A stretch of DNA of 64,000 bases from Vanessa cardui. Taxonomy: Eukaryota; Arthropoda; Insecta; Lepidoptera; Nymphalidae. Position numbers and translations under genes: made by a program. The first letter of the stretch is position 1. Every line of letters begins with the position of its first letter. The DNA lies in the NCBI RefSeq assembly GCF_905220365.1, contig NC_061130.1:2673501-2737500 (forward strand), in the 5' to 3' direction. Below, one piece after another: positions 45,594-56,059 of this stretch. The notes under the pieces are model-generated. The model was not told the DNA's origin. It searched no databases and saw only the letters and a list, made by a program, of their open reading frames with translations.

Positions 45594-45884
45594 CTTGGTG
45601 GTAGGGCTTTGTGCAAGCCCGTCTGGGTAGGTACCACCCACTCATCAGTTATTCTACCACCAAATAACAGTACTCAGTATTGTTGTGTTCCGGTTTGAAG
45701 GATGAGTGAGCCAGTGTAACTACAGGCACAAGGGACATAACATCTTAGTTCGCAAGGTTGGTGGCACATTGACGATGTAAGGAATAGTTAATATTTCTTA
45801 CAGCGTCATTGTCTATGGGTGATGGTGACCACTTACCATCAGGTGGCCCAGATGCTCATCCGCCAACCTATACCATAAAAAAAT
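45594..45884 (+). repeat. Family 3 short repeat, full length, best preserved
   Basis: Contains every block of the family from 'ttggtggtagggctttgtgc' to 'aacctataccataaaaaaa' with few changes relative to the copies at 9829 and 52770, so it is probably a relatively recent insertion. Confidence 0.9.
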
Positions 45885-46040
45885 ATCAAATTAAATCAAA
45901 ATATAAACTAAAGCTATCACCGGTTCAGAATGTTGATTCTACCGAGAAGAATCGACAAGGAACTCAGTAGTTACTCTTTTTCGACTTTTAAAAAAACTCA
46001 GTCATGTTAATCAAATACAATTATGCATAAAAATTCCTTA
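45885..46040 (-). repeat. LINE 3' tail, inverted, abutting family 3
   Basis: 'aactaaagctatcaccggtt', 'gattctaccgagaagaatcg' and 'tagttactctttttcgactt'. It starts directly after the A-run of the family 3 copy. Confidence 0.7.
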
Positions 46041-46581
46041 CAATATATTTATGAACTTTTTATAACTTTTATAACTGTATTAACATAAATAGCTGTACTA
46101 AATTTGAGCCCAATCGACTTGTAATCTATAAATAATAACAGTCAATTTTAGTATATAATTACTATCATTATTTTTTGAATATATGTATGTATTTGTACAT
46201 CTCATAATGAGCTCTTTCATGTGAAGTGCTACATTTGTGCCCTAAAATCGACAGCCTTGATTATTTAATTGGGTTCATTAATAAAAGGCTTTACATTGCT
46301 AAAAATGTTTGAGTACGATGCCAAGTCATTCTAGAATATAAAACCTTTTTTTGTACATTCACAAACCAGTATGCATTATAGAAAATTTAATCTAGAAAAT
46401 GGTTTTTCAAATCAAAATAAAATAAGTAAAAAATAATTCAGGTCAAGAGATTTTATTGAAAAGAAAGATAATAACTATGTTTTTTTACTTGTTTTATTTT
46501 TTAGTTTTGAATCCGTTACTAAATATTTCTCAATCTATTTAAAGTATTCAGTGCCTCATACGACAATGTTTCACCATACAA
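46041..46581. other. No gene seen
   Basis: AT-rich unassigned DNA. Confidence 0.4.
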
Positions 46582-46783
46582 GTCAAAATCAAAATATACT
46601 TTATTCAAGTATGCTTTTACAAGCACTTTTGAATCGTCAATTAACAACTGTATTAAGTGAAGCTACCATCGATTTGAAAGGTAGTAGATTCTATTGAGAG
46701 GAACCGACAAGAAATATAGTAGTTACTCTTTTTCAACTTTTAAAATACATTCATGTTAGTGAAATACAATTATATATGTAGTT
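46582..46783 (-). repeat. LINE 3' tail, inverted, with a small insertion
   Basis: 'caaaatcaaaatatacttta', 'cttttgaatcgtcaattaac' and 'actctttttcaacttttaa'. It carries small extra stretches ('aactgtatt', 'ggtagta') relative to other copies. It abuts the helicase remnant. Confidence 0.7.
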
Positions 46784-47239
46784 TCATCGAACTCCATTTT
46801 TTCAGTCTCACTTCTGAATTCCACAAAGACTGTTTTCGAGGCAGTGCAACAAAGCTTATCCTTAATAAAAATGGCGTGAATGCATAATGGCGTAATCTCT
46901 ACCGTCTTGTATTTTATAGACAGTTGAAGCCCAAGACAAAACTAAGGGCAACACATTTCTTTCTACCATCCTATTGTTAAAATTTGATGAAAACAATACA
47001 TTTTTTGCTATGTCGATTCGAGCTGACTGACATATATGAGGTACAATTGGGAATAAGGGTAATTTACGTATTGTTCGCATGCGCAGGCCCTTCAATATTT
47101 GGGAAACGATCAACGTTTTTATGCATTTTTCTATCAGATTACCTCCAAATTTGAACTTCATAATCAATATAAAGTAGGTAATTGGCGGCCATCTTGGATT
47201 TATAATTACACTAAATGTATTTAACGATATTGTCATCAA
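46784..47239 (-). pseudogene. Pif1-like helicase remnant, C-terminal part
   Basis: The minus frame reads NNRMVERNVLPLVLSWASTV followed by YKIQDGRDYAI, resembling the LPLxLSWAxTVHKxQG(x)TVD block of Pif1-family helicases found in transposons such as Helitrons. Further along, after a frame break near 46860, FVALPRKQSLWNSE recalls the YVALSRVxSL motif VI. The G of the KxQG motif is D here, consistent with decay. The upstream half of the 125-codon frame is less clear. It is probably from a transposon and not a cellular Pif1 gene, because there are no other helicase motifs nearby. Confidence 0.6.
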
Positions 47240-47920
47240 AACTAAAGGTGTTTATCAAATATTAAATTACACTAAACCGTTTAATACAAACTAAATGTGA
47301 TCTACTGATGTAATCATTCACTCATTAAAAACTACATGAATTATAATTATACGCTGTTAACTTAAATACTAAAAATAATATACTAAGCTAAAATTCACCA
47401 AAATAATGAAAAACTATTCACAAACATTTATTAGCTAACAAAGTGTAATAATAATTATATTTTAGAACATGATAAGAATATTAAGCAACTTATAAAATAT
47501 GCAACTGACAAATCAATATTTTATCCTCTCTGAAATAATATGGCCGTCGCACCGCCTGCTTGTCATATCTCTTCAACAGACTGTCAAGTATAAGTTGGCG
47601 TTCCTATGGCAGCACATGCTACACCCTTTGTCTTGCCACTTTTTTGTTTATTTTACCAATGTCTCCTTAGAAAATAATTCTCTACGTCTCATTTTTAATA
47701 GATTTTGGGTAAGTTATCTTAATAAGGGTAAATAAAACAAATAAGATATAAATGAACAAAAAAAATCAGTACATGTTTTTGCCACGCGCCAACTTACACT
47801 TGACGCGCTATAATGCCAAGTCGTCTGTCCGGTGACGTTACTTCTCTGGCCACGTCACTCAATTTTCATTCGACAATACCCTATATGTAAATAAACTAAT
47901 ACTAACTGTAAATGAGAATG
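47240..47920. other. No gene seen
   Basis: Includes an open frame of 78 codons at 47499-47735 without recognisable features. The stretch near 47770-47870 is more GC-rich and unassigned. Confidence 0.4.
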
Positions 47921-48138
47921 AGAAGATGGCCCAGTGGTTAGAACGCGTGCATATTAACCGATGATTGCGGGTTCAAACCCAGGCAAGCACCACTATATGT
48001 ATGTGTTTAATTTGTGTTTATAATTCATCTCTTGCTCGGCGGTGAAGGAAACTGCCACATGTGAATTCTACCAACCCGCATTGGAACAGCGTGGTGGAAT
48101 ATGTTCCAAACCCTCTCCTTAATGGAAGAGGAGGCCTG
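47921..48138 (+). mobile_element. SINE-1 (tRNA-derived), 3' end missing
   Basis: Good head ('agaagatggcccagtggtta', B box 'gcgggttcaaacccaggc'). The body has a gap between 'cggcggtgaaggaaac' and 'tgccacatgtgaattc' and stops at 'ggaagaggaggcctgg'. Confidence 0.88.
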
Positions 48139-49176
48139 GAAATTAACTTAACAATATTAATGTAATAGAATATACAAATTTTACCTTTTACAATTTTTTT
48201 TTTTAAAAAACTTAATAATTATTTAAAACCAAAATACAGATTATATGGCTTGTGTCATACCATAAACGTATATTTTAGTCGAGGACCGCAGTCACTGTTG
48301 GTGTTATAACGCTCTTCTTTTATTACCATCTCACAGCCGCTCGGACACAACTTTATGCTTCCGTTTTCCCTGGAGTAAGCTCTTGTCGAAAGCCGCAACT
48401 TTTACAGAAAAATATAATTTTATATGCACGCCAGATCACCTACCACATAAACATACAGGCCATATAAATAGCTACGAAGCTCTAACTTTTTAAGAAATAA
48501 ATTTAAAAATGAATAAGTTATGAACTTTAATCTAATTTTTAATCTGTCACTTTAATCATTTTCACATGCCGTCATGTAGAGAACTTCCAATCATTGGCTA
48601 AAAACTATATATTCTACGCATTGGCCTAAATATTAAAAACAAAATAGTTTGTCGTTTTATAAAATTATTGAATGTGGTAGCACAGTTAAACAAGCTACAG
48701 AATAAATAACTGACTAATACAATAACGAATCTGGCAACACTTTATAAAAAAAAAATACGTTGAAGAATCTATTGTATCGAAATTGATTTCTAGTTCTGCG
48801 ATCCGAGTTCTTCAGTCCATTGTGCAATAAAACGTAGTTGGCTTCACTGTTTGAGAATACCGTTATGATTTTACTATTCATGGGAAAAGCAATAAAATCC
48901 ATGTACAGTCAGTGTAAGAAAACCTTCGTCAGTTTTCAAATACATTATTTTATCAAGTCTAAAACTCTTAGTACCTTTTAAATCTAAACATGAAATAATT
49001 GCGACGCAATATGTCATTTTCGATCGGTAAAGCAGATTATCGCTCATACTGAGCACACGAAAATAGATCTTAAGGTGACGAACCTTTTCTTACCCCGATT
49101 GTACAAGTACAATGTGACTTTGGAACTTTCGACATTCCTAATATAACACTACGACAAATAACGAAATTGTAACGCA
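48139..49176. other. No gene seen
   Basis: AT-rich unassigned DNA. The minus frames at 48714-49056 overlap each other and show no family resemblance. Confidence 0.4.
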
Positions 49177-49250
49177 AATCAAATCAAATCAAAATGTAAT
49201 TTATTGCACTTTACAAGCACTTTTCAATCGTCATTCTACGGAATTATATC
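49177..49250 (-). repeat. LINE 3' tail fragment, inverted
   Basis: Begins with repeated 'aaatc' units ('aaatcaaatcaaatcaaaat'), the reversed form of the (tgatt)n-type tail, followed by 'gcacttttcaatcgtcattc'. Confidence 0.65.
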
Positions 49251-49393
49251 GAACGTAACGCTTCCACATCTCACGTGTATATTTTAAGCCAGAATTGTTT
49301 TTAGTTATTATTATATATATATATATTTTTTTTGTATAATAAAATAATGATGAAAATTAAAATTTAATGATTGTTGAAGTGTTAATATTAACT

Positions 49394-49455
49394 TTGTGGT
49401 AGGGCTTTGTGTAATCGGGTTTGTGTAGTATACTAAACTACTGATTAGTGGGTAC
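49394..49455 (+). repeat. Family 3 short repeat, 5' scrap
   Basis: 'tttgtggtagggctttgtgt' and 'aaactactgattagtggg' only. Confidence 0.5.
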
Positions 49456-49576
49456 CTGCGTAGCCTAGTCTCCCTTGTAATTTGCGTTTATCGTAATTTG
49501 CAATTAGTATTTAATTAATTTGCAAAGTCACTGAAAATTTATTTAAATGTATATTTTATTTTAAATAATAAATGAT

Positions 49577-49795
49577 ATATAATAAACTTGGAGTGTCTGT
49601 TTGTAATATTAAAATAACATTTTTTACAATTTTTGTCGGTCTGTCTGTTTGTTCTGGCTAATCTCTGGAACTGCTGGACCAATTTTGACGGGACTTTCAC
49701 TGGTAGATAACAAACATAATAGAGAGTAACTTAGGATACATTAATATTTCTTTTTTGTTAAATTCAAACGCATACAAGGTCGCGGGTACAGCTAG
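49577..49795 (+). mobile_element. Non-autonomous Helitron-like element, type B
   Basis: 'cttggagtgtctgtttgtaa', 'tgttctggctaatctctgga', 'gctggaccaattttgacggg' and the end 'gtcgcgggtacagctagt', with CTAG at 49792-49795 followed by T. Confidence 0.85.
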
Positions 49796-50218
49796 TTTTA
49801 AATAAAAACATTTTAAAACAATTTTCTATAATAGTTATTTAAAACTATGCAACCGTATCGATACAGAAATATTTACATAATATGTTTTATATATTGAGAA
49901 ATAGTTTGAGAACCCCAGAGATCAAAATAAAACATTGTCTTATTTAATTTCCCGCGCGGCTTTTACGACTACATCCGCTTCAGAGCGAAGCGCGGAATTA
50001 GTTCTGCATTCGAAAAGGATTTTTTTAAATAAAATGGTTGTAGAACTAAGACCGCTATCAACTACAGACTATATATATACTGACAAAAATATTTACTGTA
50101 ATATATTTGCTACTAAACGAAGAAACGTTCATTGTACTCTCTATATGAAAAATTATATTTAACTAATACTTAAAGCTTATAATTTCCGTTAAGGTTTTAG
50201 TATGGCATACAATGCTTT
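49796..50218. other. No gene seen
   Basis: The 75-codon frame at 49935-50162 has no recognisable family. Otherwise AT-rich. Confidence 0.4.
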
Positions 50219-50540
50219 GCCGATAATTTTGCTAATATTCATTACACAAATATATAATTGTATTTGACTAATATAACTGCATTTTTTAAATGTTGAAATA
50301 GAGTAATATGCCGATAATTTTGCTAATATACATTACACACATATATAATTGTATTTAACTAATATGACTGTATTTTTCAAATATCGATAAAGAGTAACTA
50401 CTTAGTTTCTTGCTGATTCTTCTCCGTAGAATCTACTTTCTGAACCGGTGGTAGCTTCACTTAATTGTTAAATGACGATTCAAAAGTGCTTGTAAAAGCC
50501 TACTTGAATAAAGTTTATTTTGATTGATTGATTGATATAA
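50219..50540 (+). mobile_element. LINE 3' tail, sense, with 91-bp tandem duplication
   Basis: The sense copy ends 'gaataaagtttattttgatt' followed by repeated 'gatt' units, the true 3' terminus of the family. The preceding part is duplicated: the block starting 'gccgataattttgctaat' at 50219 starts again at 50310, a 91-bp period. Shared sequence with other tails starts at about 50390 ('agagtaactacttagtttct'). Confidence 0.8.
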
Positions 50541-51349
50541 ACTGTATATACGCGTTCATAATACATTTAGTTAAATTTTAAATTACGTGCTAAATAGCAT
50601 AGGTATTATTAAAAAATAACATAACCGTGTCATAGAAAAACAATAATCATATTAAGAGAATCGTATTGGAGAGTGGGCCTGTGTATTAACCGTATTATTT
50701 TATAAAGCGTACTAAATTACGTATTATTAAAAATGTATGTATCGTGGAAAAACAATAGTCATAAAACAGAATAAGTGGCACTGAGTAACAAAATCACGTG
50801 ACTATGAAGTAACTACAAACCGATTTTATTTAAGCTTGTTATCATGAATCAAATGATAGTAAATCATTATAAAAATGAGACATGGGTATCAACGAAGCAT
50901 TGGTTTTTAACAAAAGAATATCAATGTAAAGAAGAATGTTGATTATATCTGATATTACGATTTGAGTAATCATCAATTACAAATTACACAAGAGTCAATC
51001 AAAGTATCCAGACTAAGTTGTTTCGATATAAACTGTATAATTTTCTCAAATATTTTAAGCCAGTCATGTGTAAAGATAACATGAATTTCAGATAAACTTC
51101 CTCTTCACACGATACGGCTTTCAGAGTATTCGTATTTTAAAATCATTAATCACGTGTTCTTTTTTTAAATTATGTCAAATTATTTTTGCAATATTTACTG
51201 TCAGATTTGTTTTATATTATTTAGACTTAGTACTAGTTATATTTAGACTTACTACTAGTACTAGTTTATATTATTTAGTAGTAGTACATAGCGTGGATAT
51301 TCATTTCAAGTAGCTACCTAAGGAATCTGTTCGTTTTTTTTATCTATAC
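50541..51349. other. No gene seen
   Basis: AT-rich unassigned DNA; a small local duplication of 'tttagacttagtactag' type sequence lies near 51220-51280. Confidence 0.4.
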
Positions 51350-51734
51350 TAATATTATAAATGTGAAAGTAAATCCGTATGTCTGTTTATCGCTTTTTCA
51401 CTGGCAAACCCCTGAACAGAATTGGACGAAATTTAGTATGAAGAAGAGTCGAGATGGCCCAGTGGTTAGAAAGCGTGCATCTTAACCGATGATTGCGGGT
51501 TCAAACCCGTTCATAGAAATTCGAAAGAAACCAACCAGCATTGGAACAGCGTGGTGGAATATGTTCCAAACCTTCTCCTCAAAGGGAGAGGAGGCCTTTA
51601 GCCCAGCAGTGGGAAATGTACAGGCTGTTACTTTTTTTTTAGACTTGAATTTCAAGGAAGGTCATAGGCTACTTTGTTTGCCTAAGACATGAAAACCAAC
51701 CTCCTCTACGAGCGAACCCGCGGGCGACGAATAG
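51350..51734 (+). mobile_element. Helitron-like element type C, interrupted by SINE-1
   Basis: Start 'atactaatattataaatgtg' is the standard start of lepidopteran non-autonomous Helitrons. After the SINE the element resumes with 'gacttgaatttcaaggaagg', 'cataggctactttgtttgcc' and ends 'cgggcgacgaatagtat', an altered terminus. Confidence 0.8.
51446..51640 (+). mobile_element. SINE-1 nested in a Helitron-like element, body deleted
   Basis: Head 'gagtcgagatggcccagtgg' and B box 'gcgggttcaaacccgttc' run, after loss of the central body, into 'cattggaacagcgtggtgga' and the 3' end 'cagtgggaaatgtacaggct' with a T-rich tail. Confidence 0.88.
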
Positions 51735-52089
51735 TATTTTATAAATTAATCAAAATCTTCATGAAATTGCATCAAAATACCCAAACTTTATCCTTCCACT
51801 AAACTCAGGTCCTCACGCGCGCACCCCCCCTTAAACTTTCGAACGGCTGTCACGAGATTATTATTATTTATTATATCTAATTAACCTACTTTAAATTATC
51901 GCTAGTATTAAAAACTGTAAATGTTTTGAAAACTTATTTTATGATTCTAAAAAATGGATGTTATCAATTCGATATGTAGCATTGTTAAAATTTAATTATA
52001 TTTGAGTATAATGATCCATTTAGGCTTCCATGCAAATGTGCTTAATATCGTGTATGTTTGTATGTTTGTCCATGAATTTATTGAAAACA

Positions 52090-52188
52090 AATTTCAGGAA
52101 AATTTCAGCAAAATCTTTCAGCGGTTTGGTCGTGAAAGAGCGCCAGACAGATAGAGTTACTTTCACATTTATAATATTAATATAAATT
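52090..52188 (-). mobile_element. Helitron-like element type C, 5' part, inverted
   Basis: 'gcggtttggtcgtgaaagag', 'agatagagttactttcacat' and 'ttataatattaatata' are the reverse complement of the type C start. The CTAG end is missing. Confidence 0.7.
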
Positions 52189-52769
52189 ATATTCTAAAAC
52201 TACATTTTTTCAATAGATATAATATAGAGTAAATAAATTTACAGTTATACTAGTGAGCTGGATTCAAGCAGTCCAACTATCCAACAAATAAACTGTCAAC
52301 GTCATCAAATATTCCTTGCCAGCATTTCTAATAACTTACGTACTTAAAGTTAGTTTACTCGTAGATGAGTTAACTCACTAATCTTAAGTTCACCGCCCGC
52401 TGTCTCAAACCTTGGTAGAGAGCCGGCTCTTGATATAATCCACTATCCTGATAACAGCTTAATGCGAATCAAGTATTCTTGCTTAAGTTTGCGAGCTGCA
52501 ACTTATTATTGCATTTATTTGTGAGTTTTATTTATTAATGAAAACATCTTTAATCGTTATTTATATGACTCACCTTACTGTAATATCTTTTTTGAATAAA
52601 AATAAAAATGAAGTTCATTTTAAAAATTTTAACACTTGGGATTTGAAAACTTAAAATCACAGGACCAACGTGGGAGTCGGAAAAAAATTATTATTGTTAC
52701 CCAAGTTTGTCACAAGGAATTTTAATCCTTAGTGAACGTTTACTACTACAACACACAACAAACTTTACC
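52189..52769. other. No gene seen
   Basis: AT-rich unassigned DNA. Confidence 0.4.
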
Positions 52770-53048
52770 TGGTGGTAGGGCTTTGTGCAAGCCCGTCTGG
52801 GTAGGTACCACCCACTCATCAGTTATTCTACCGCCAAATAACAGTACTCAGTATTGTTATGTTCCGGTTAGAAGGGTGAGTAAGCCAGTGTAACTACAGG
52901 CACAAGGGACGTAACATATTAAATATTCCGCACATTGACGATGTAAGGAATAGTTAATATTTCTTAGAGCGTCATTGTCTATGGGTGATGGTGACCACTT
53001 ACTATCAGGTGGCACATATGCTCGACCGCCAACCTATACCATAAAAAA
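52770..53048 (+). repeat. Family 3 short repeat, full length
   Basis: From 'ctggtggtagggctttgtgc' to 'aacctataccataaaaaaaa'. About a dozen bases are missing near 52920 ('taacatattaaatattccgc'). Confidence 0.88.
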
Positions 53049-53059
53049 AAAACATTTCG

Positions 53060-53190
53060 TTATTAACACATGAAAGGTAACATCTTTCTCCCCACTGTTG
53101 GTGAAGTGTTGGCATTCTTACTGCGCCAGTGTTTAGAGGTGGAGCTGATCACTTTCCATCAGGTGAGCCATTTGCTTTTCCGCTTATTTC
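53060..53190 (+). repeat. Relative of family 3, 3' half
   Basis: 'ctccccactgttggtgaagt', 'ttcttactgcgccagtgttt' and 'tttccatcaggtgagccatt' resemble the family 3 3' half at low similarity; possibly an older subfamily. Confidence 0.45.
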
Positions 53191-53261
53191 TTGAAAATAA
53201 AAATATAAAGACTTTTTAGAATTATAGTGACTCACTCGATTAATTTATGCTTCATCTATAC

Positions 53262-54042
53262 TTATAATAAATCTGTAGGGATGTCAATTCTGTACATGAA
53301 ATATTTTTCCAAAATAACTATCAGGGGGTGATCAGGGGTCGATACTGATGCCAAAAATGCAATCAATAAAATTTTTGTCTGTCTGTCTGTCTGTCCGTAT
53401 AACAGTTATAGAAACAAAAACTACTCGACGGATTTTAACGAAACTTGGTACAATTATTTTTCATACTCCTGAGCTGGTTATAGTATACTTTTCATCACAC
53501 TACAGTCAATAGGAGCAGAGCAGTGAAGGGAAATGTTGGGAAAGCGGGAGAAATTACTCCATATTTAAGCTTCCATTGCGTGTACAACCTTAATGGTTAA
53601 AGCTACATAGAAATTGTGTATTACGGAAATGTTCTCCTTAAAATTATATAAAAAATATCACATCACAGCCTTTGTCTATCTTTTATGGTTGACTCACAAT
53701 AACACGTGCCACTCCCGATAGCTTAGTAGTTCGAAGCTTTCTGATTAGATTTGTCTATCCCTGCCTTTATAACACTCTCAATCATCCCAAATTAAAAAAG
53801 TTAACAGTATTAACTATTCCATAAAAAAGAAGCATAAAAATCGGTATAGAAACACCCAAGTTATACATGAAATACGCTAATAATAAAGCTTTCGCCCGTG
53901 AATACTAAATCTATACTACTATATAAATCTCTAGAGTCTGCCTGTACACTTATTTTTGTCGTAATTCGTCATAAGTATTCTTTTTATGATTGACTGACAT
54001 AATTTTTACCATTTTTGACATTTTTGTCTGTCTGTATGTTAC
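53262..54042 (+). repeat. Two repeat fragments with Helitron-like starts
   Basis: Both 53269 ('tctatacttataataaatct') and about 53909 ('tctatactactatataaatc') open like non-autonomous Helitrons. The first has a (tgtc)n run at 53380-53395 and 'cgacggattttaacgaaact'. No CTAG end is seen for either before the LINE begins at about 54043. The elements were not identified further. Confidence 0.4.
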
Positions 54043-55637
54043 GAGGGGACGGTACCTCAGGATATGCGTGACGCTAATATCATCACCCTGTACAAAGGGA
54101 AAGGTGACCGCGGTGATTGCAACTCATATCGCGGCATATCCCTTCTGAGCGTCGTTGGTAAACTGATAGGTCGAGTGATTCTTAGTAAACTACAATGTCT
54201 TGCCAATCGCGTTTATCCTGAGGCTCAATGTGGGTTCCGGGCCGGGCGATCAACCACCGATATGATTTTTACATTACGTCAGATCCAGGAGAAGTGCAGG
54301 GAGCAGCAGACGCCGCTCATCATAGCCTTTGTGTCTACAAAGGCTTAAATAAGGCTTTCGATACCGTGAGCAGAGAGGGACTGTTTGAGTTACTCGAAAT
54401 AGTTGGGTGTCCTCCAAAGCTGCTCAAACTCATTAGATCATTCCACGAAGAAACGAAAGGATCTGCCGTTTTTGACGGAAAAATGTCGGAACCATTTGAT
54501 ATGCGCAGAGGCGTGCGACAGGGTTGCGTACTGGCACCTACTCTGTTTGGCATTTTCTTTTCATTGCTTTTAAAAGTAGCCTTTGGTGACAAACAGCAGG
54601 GTGTGCATCTGCACACACGAATTGATGGGAAACTCTTCAATATTGCTCTCTTAAAGTCAAAGCGCAATCGGGTAGATATGTTCGCGGATAGTCTTCTTTT
54701 TGCCGATGATGCCGCCTTCATTGCCACGTCTTCTTATGAACTTCAAACCATGATGGATAAATTCTCTCATGCGTGCAATCTATTTTCAATGTCCATCAAT
54801 GCGAAGAAGACTCTTATATTCGCCCAAGGATTTGCTGAAAAACCAGTCATACTGCTGCATGGCGTTCCCTTGGACGTAGTGAATAAGTTTTGCTACCTCG
54901 GTTCGACCGTAACGAGCAATCTGTCGCTTAGTGCGGAGATCGATATACGCATCGGTAAAGCGGCGACCATGTTTGGGAAGCTTAGAACAAGAGTATGGGA
55001 CAACAACCACCTTACTGTCCGAACTAAAATTCTCGTGTACCAAGCGTGTATCTTGAGCATACTCTTGTACGGAGCAGAGACCTGGACATCGTATGCAAAA
55101 CAAGAGTACAGGCTTAATGCTTTTCACATGCGTTGTGTGCGCAATATCTTGGGAGTTACGTGGAAGGACAGGATCACAAATAAAGCAATCCTAACGAAAG
55201 CACAACTTCCTAGTCTCAGCGCCCTCCTCAAACAACGTCGTTTGCGCTGGGTGGGACATGTGCACCGTATGGATGCTTCTAGACTACCTAGAAAGGTCTT
55301 GCTGGGCGCTGTAGCGAATGCCAAGAGAAATGTAGGACGTCCGTTGCTACGCTTTAAAGATTGTGTCAAGCGAGATCTCACTTCCTTTGGTATCGAGCAT
55401 AGGGAATGGGAGAAACTCGCGGAAGACAGGGATCGATGGAAGCTTCGGATTGCACAAGGGGTCCAGCTACACGAAACAGCGTGGTTCGAAAAACTCGCCA
55501 CCAAAAGAGCCAAACAGCAGGACAGCGATAACATGCCAGCAGGCGCATCCGTCGCGTTATACGCCTGCTCCAGATGCGGCCGGTCTTGCCGTTCCAGAAT
55601 CGGTCTGCATAGCCACCAACGAAAGTGTCCATTATAA
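54043..55637 (+). pseudogene. LINE ORF2, RT to C-terminal zinc finger, 5'-truncated with one frameshift
   Basis: Reads in frame from GTVPQDMRDANIITLYKGKG (about 54045) through SYRGISLLSVVGKL and GFRAGRSTTD. A change at about 54325-54340 shifts the frame; the long frame continues with KAFDTVSREGLFELLE, RRGVRQGCVLAPTLF (motif B), LFADDAAF (catalytic motif C), the YLGSTV and ILLYGAETW blocks, RRLRWVGHVHRM and a terminal CSRCGRSCRSRIGLHSHQRK finger (CxxC...HxxxxC) before the stop at 55635. The upstream endonuclease is absent. From 54340 on the frame is open and well preserved. In motif A the expected FVDLxKAFD reads FV, then a foreign 11-base stretch, then NKAFD, so the catalytic Asp is lost together with the frame. 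Clade not assigned. Confidence 0.92.
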
Positions 55638-55775
55638 TCACACACTGTCTTAAATCATCTGTAATAGATGAAAAGGCCAATGATTGATGTTCCGCTACAA
55701 CTCGAGAACAGATGCACCGATCTTTATAAGAATTGGTATACAGGAAAAACATGTGCTAGCGCTAATGATAGGCTA
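55638..55775 (+). other. Presumed LINE 3' UTR up to the Helitron
   Basis: About 138 bp between the LINE stop and the Helitron start. It carries no recognisable tail or poly-A, so the LINE may lack its true 3' end or may have been cut by the Helitron insertion. Confidence 0.4.
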
Positions 55776-56059
55776 TCTATATACAAAAGTAGATGTGTTT
55801 GTATGTGTGTCATCGATAAACTCAGAAACTATTTGATCGATCATTAAGATCAAATGAATAAAGAGATTAATCATTAAAAATAACCAACAGATGTCCCTTA
55901 CGACTATTACGATGCATTTATATGTCGATCAACCGATAAGTTTTCATATTTTATACTAAAAAAAATAATAAAAATGAAAATGCAAGTCATTGATCATCAT
56001 TGAATCAAATAATTTATATAAATAGAAAGTACCATGACATTGAAGAAACAAAAGATCGG

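Noticed and set aside
54335..55752. Four long frames antisense or out of frame to the LINE RT
   Set aside because: They mirror the coding bias of the real RT frame and show no motifs of their own.
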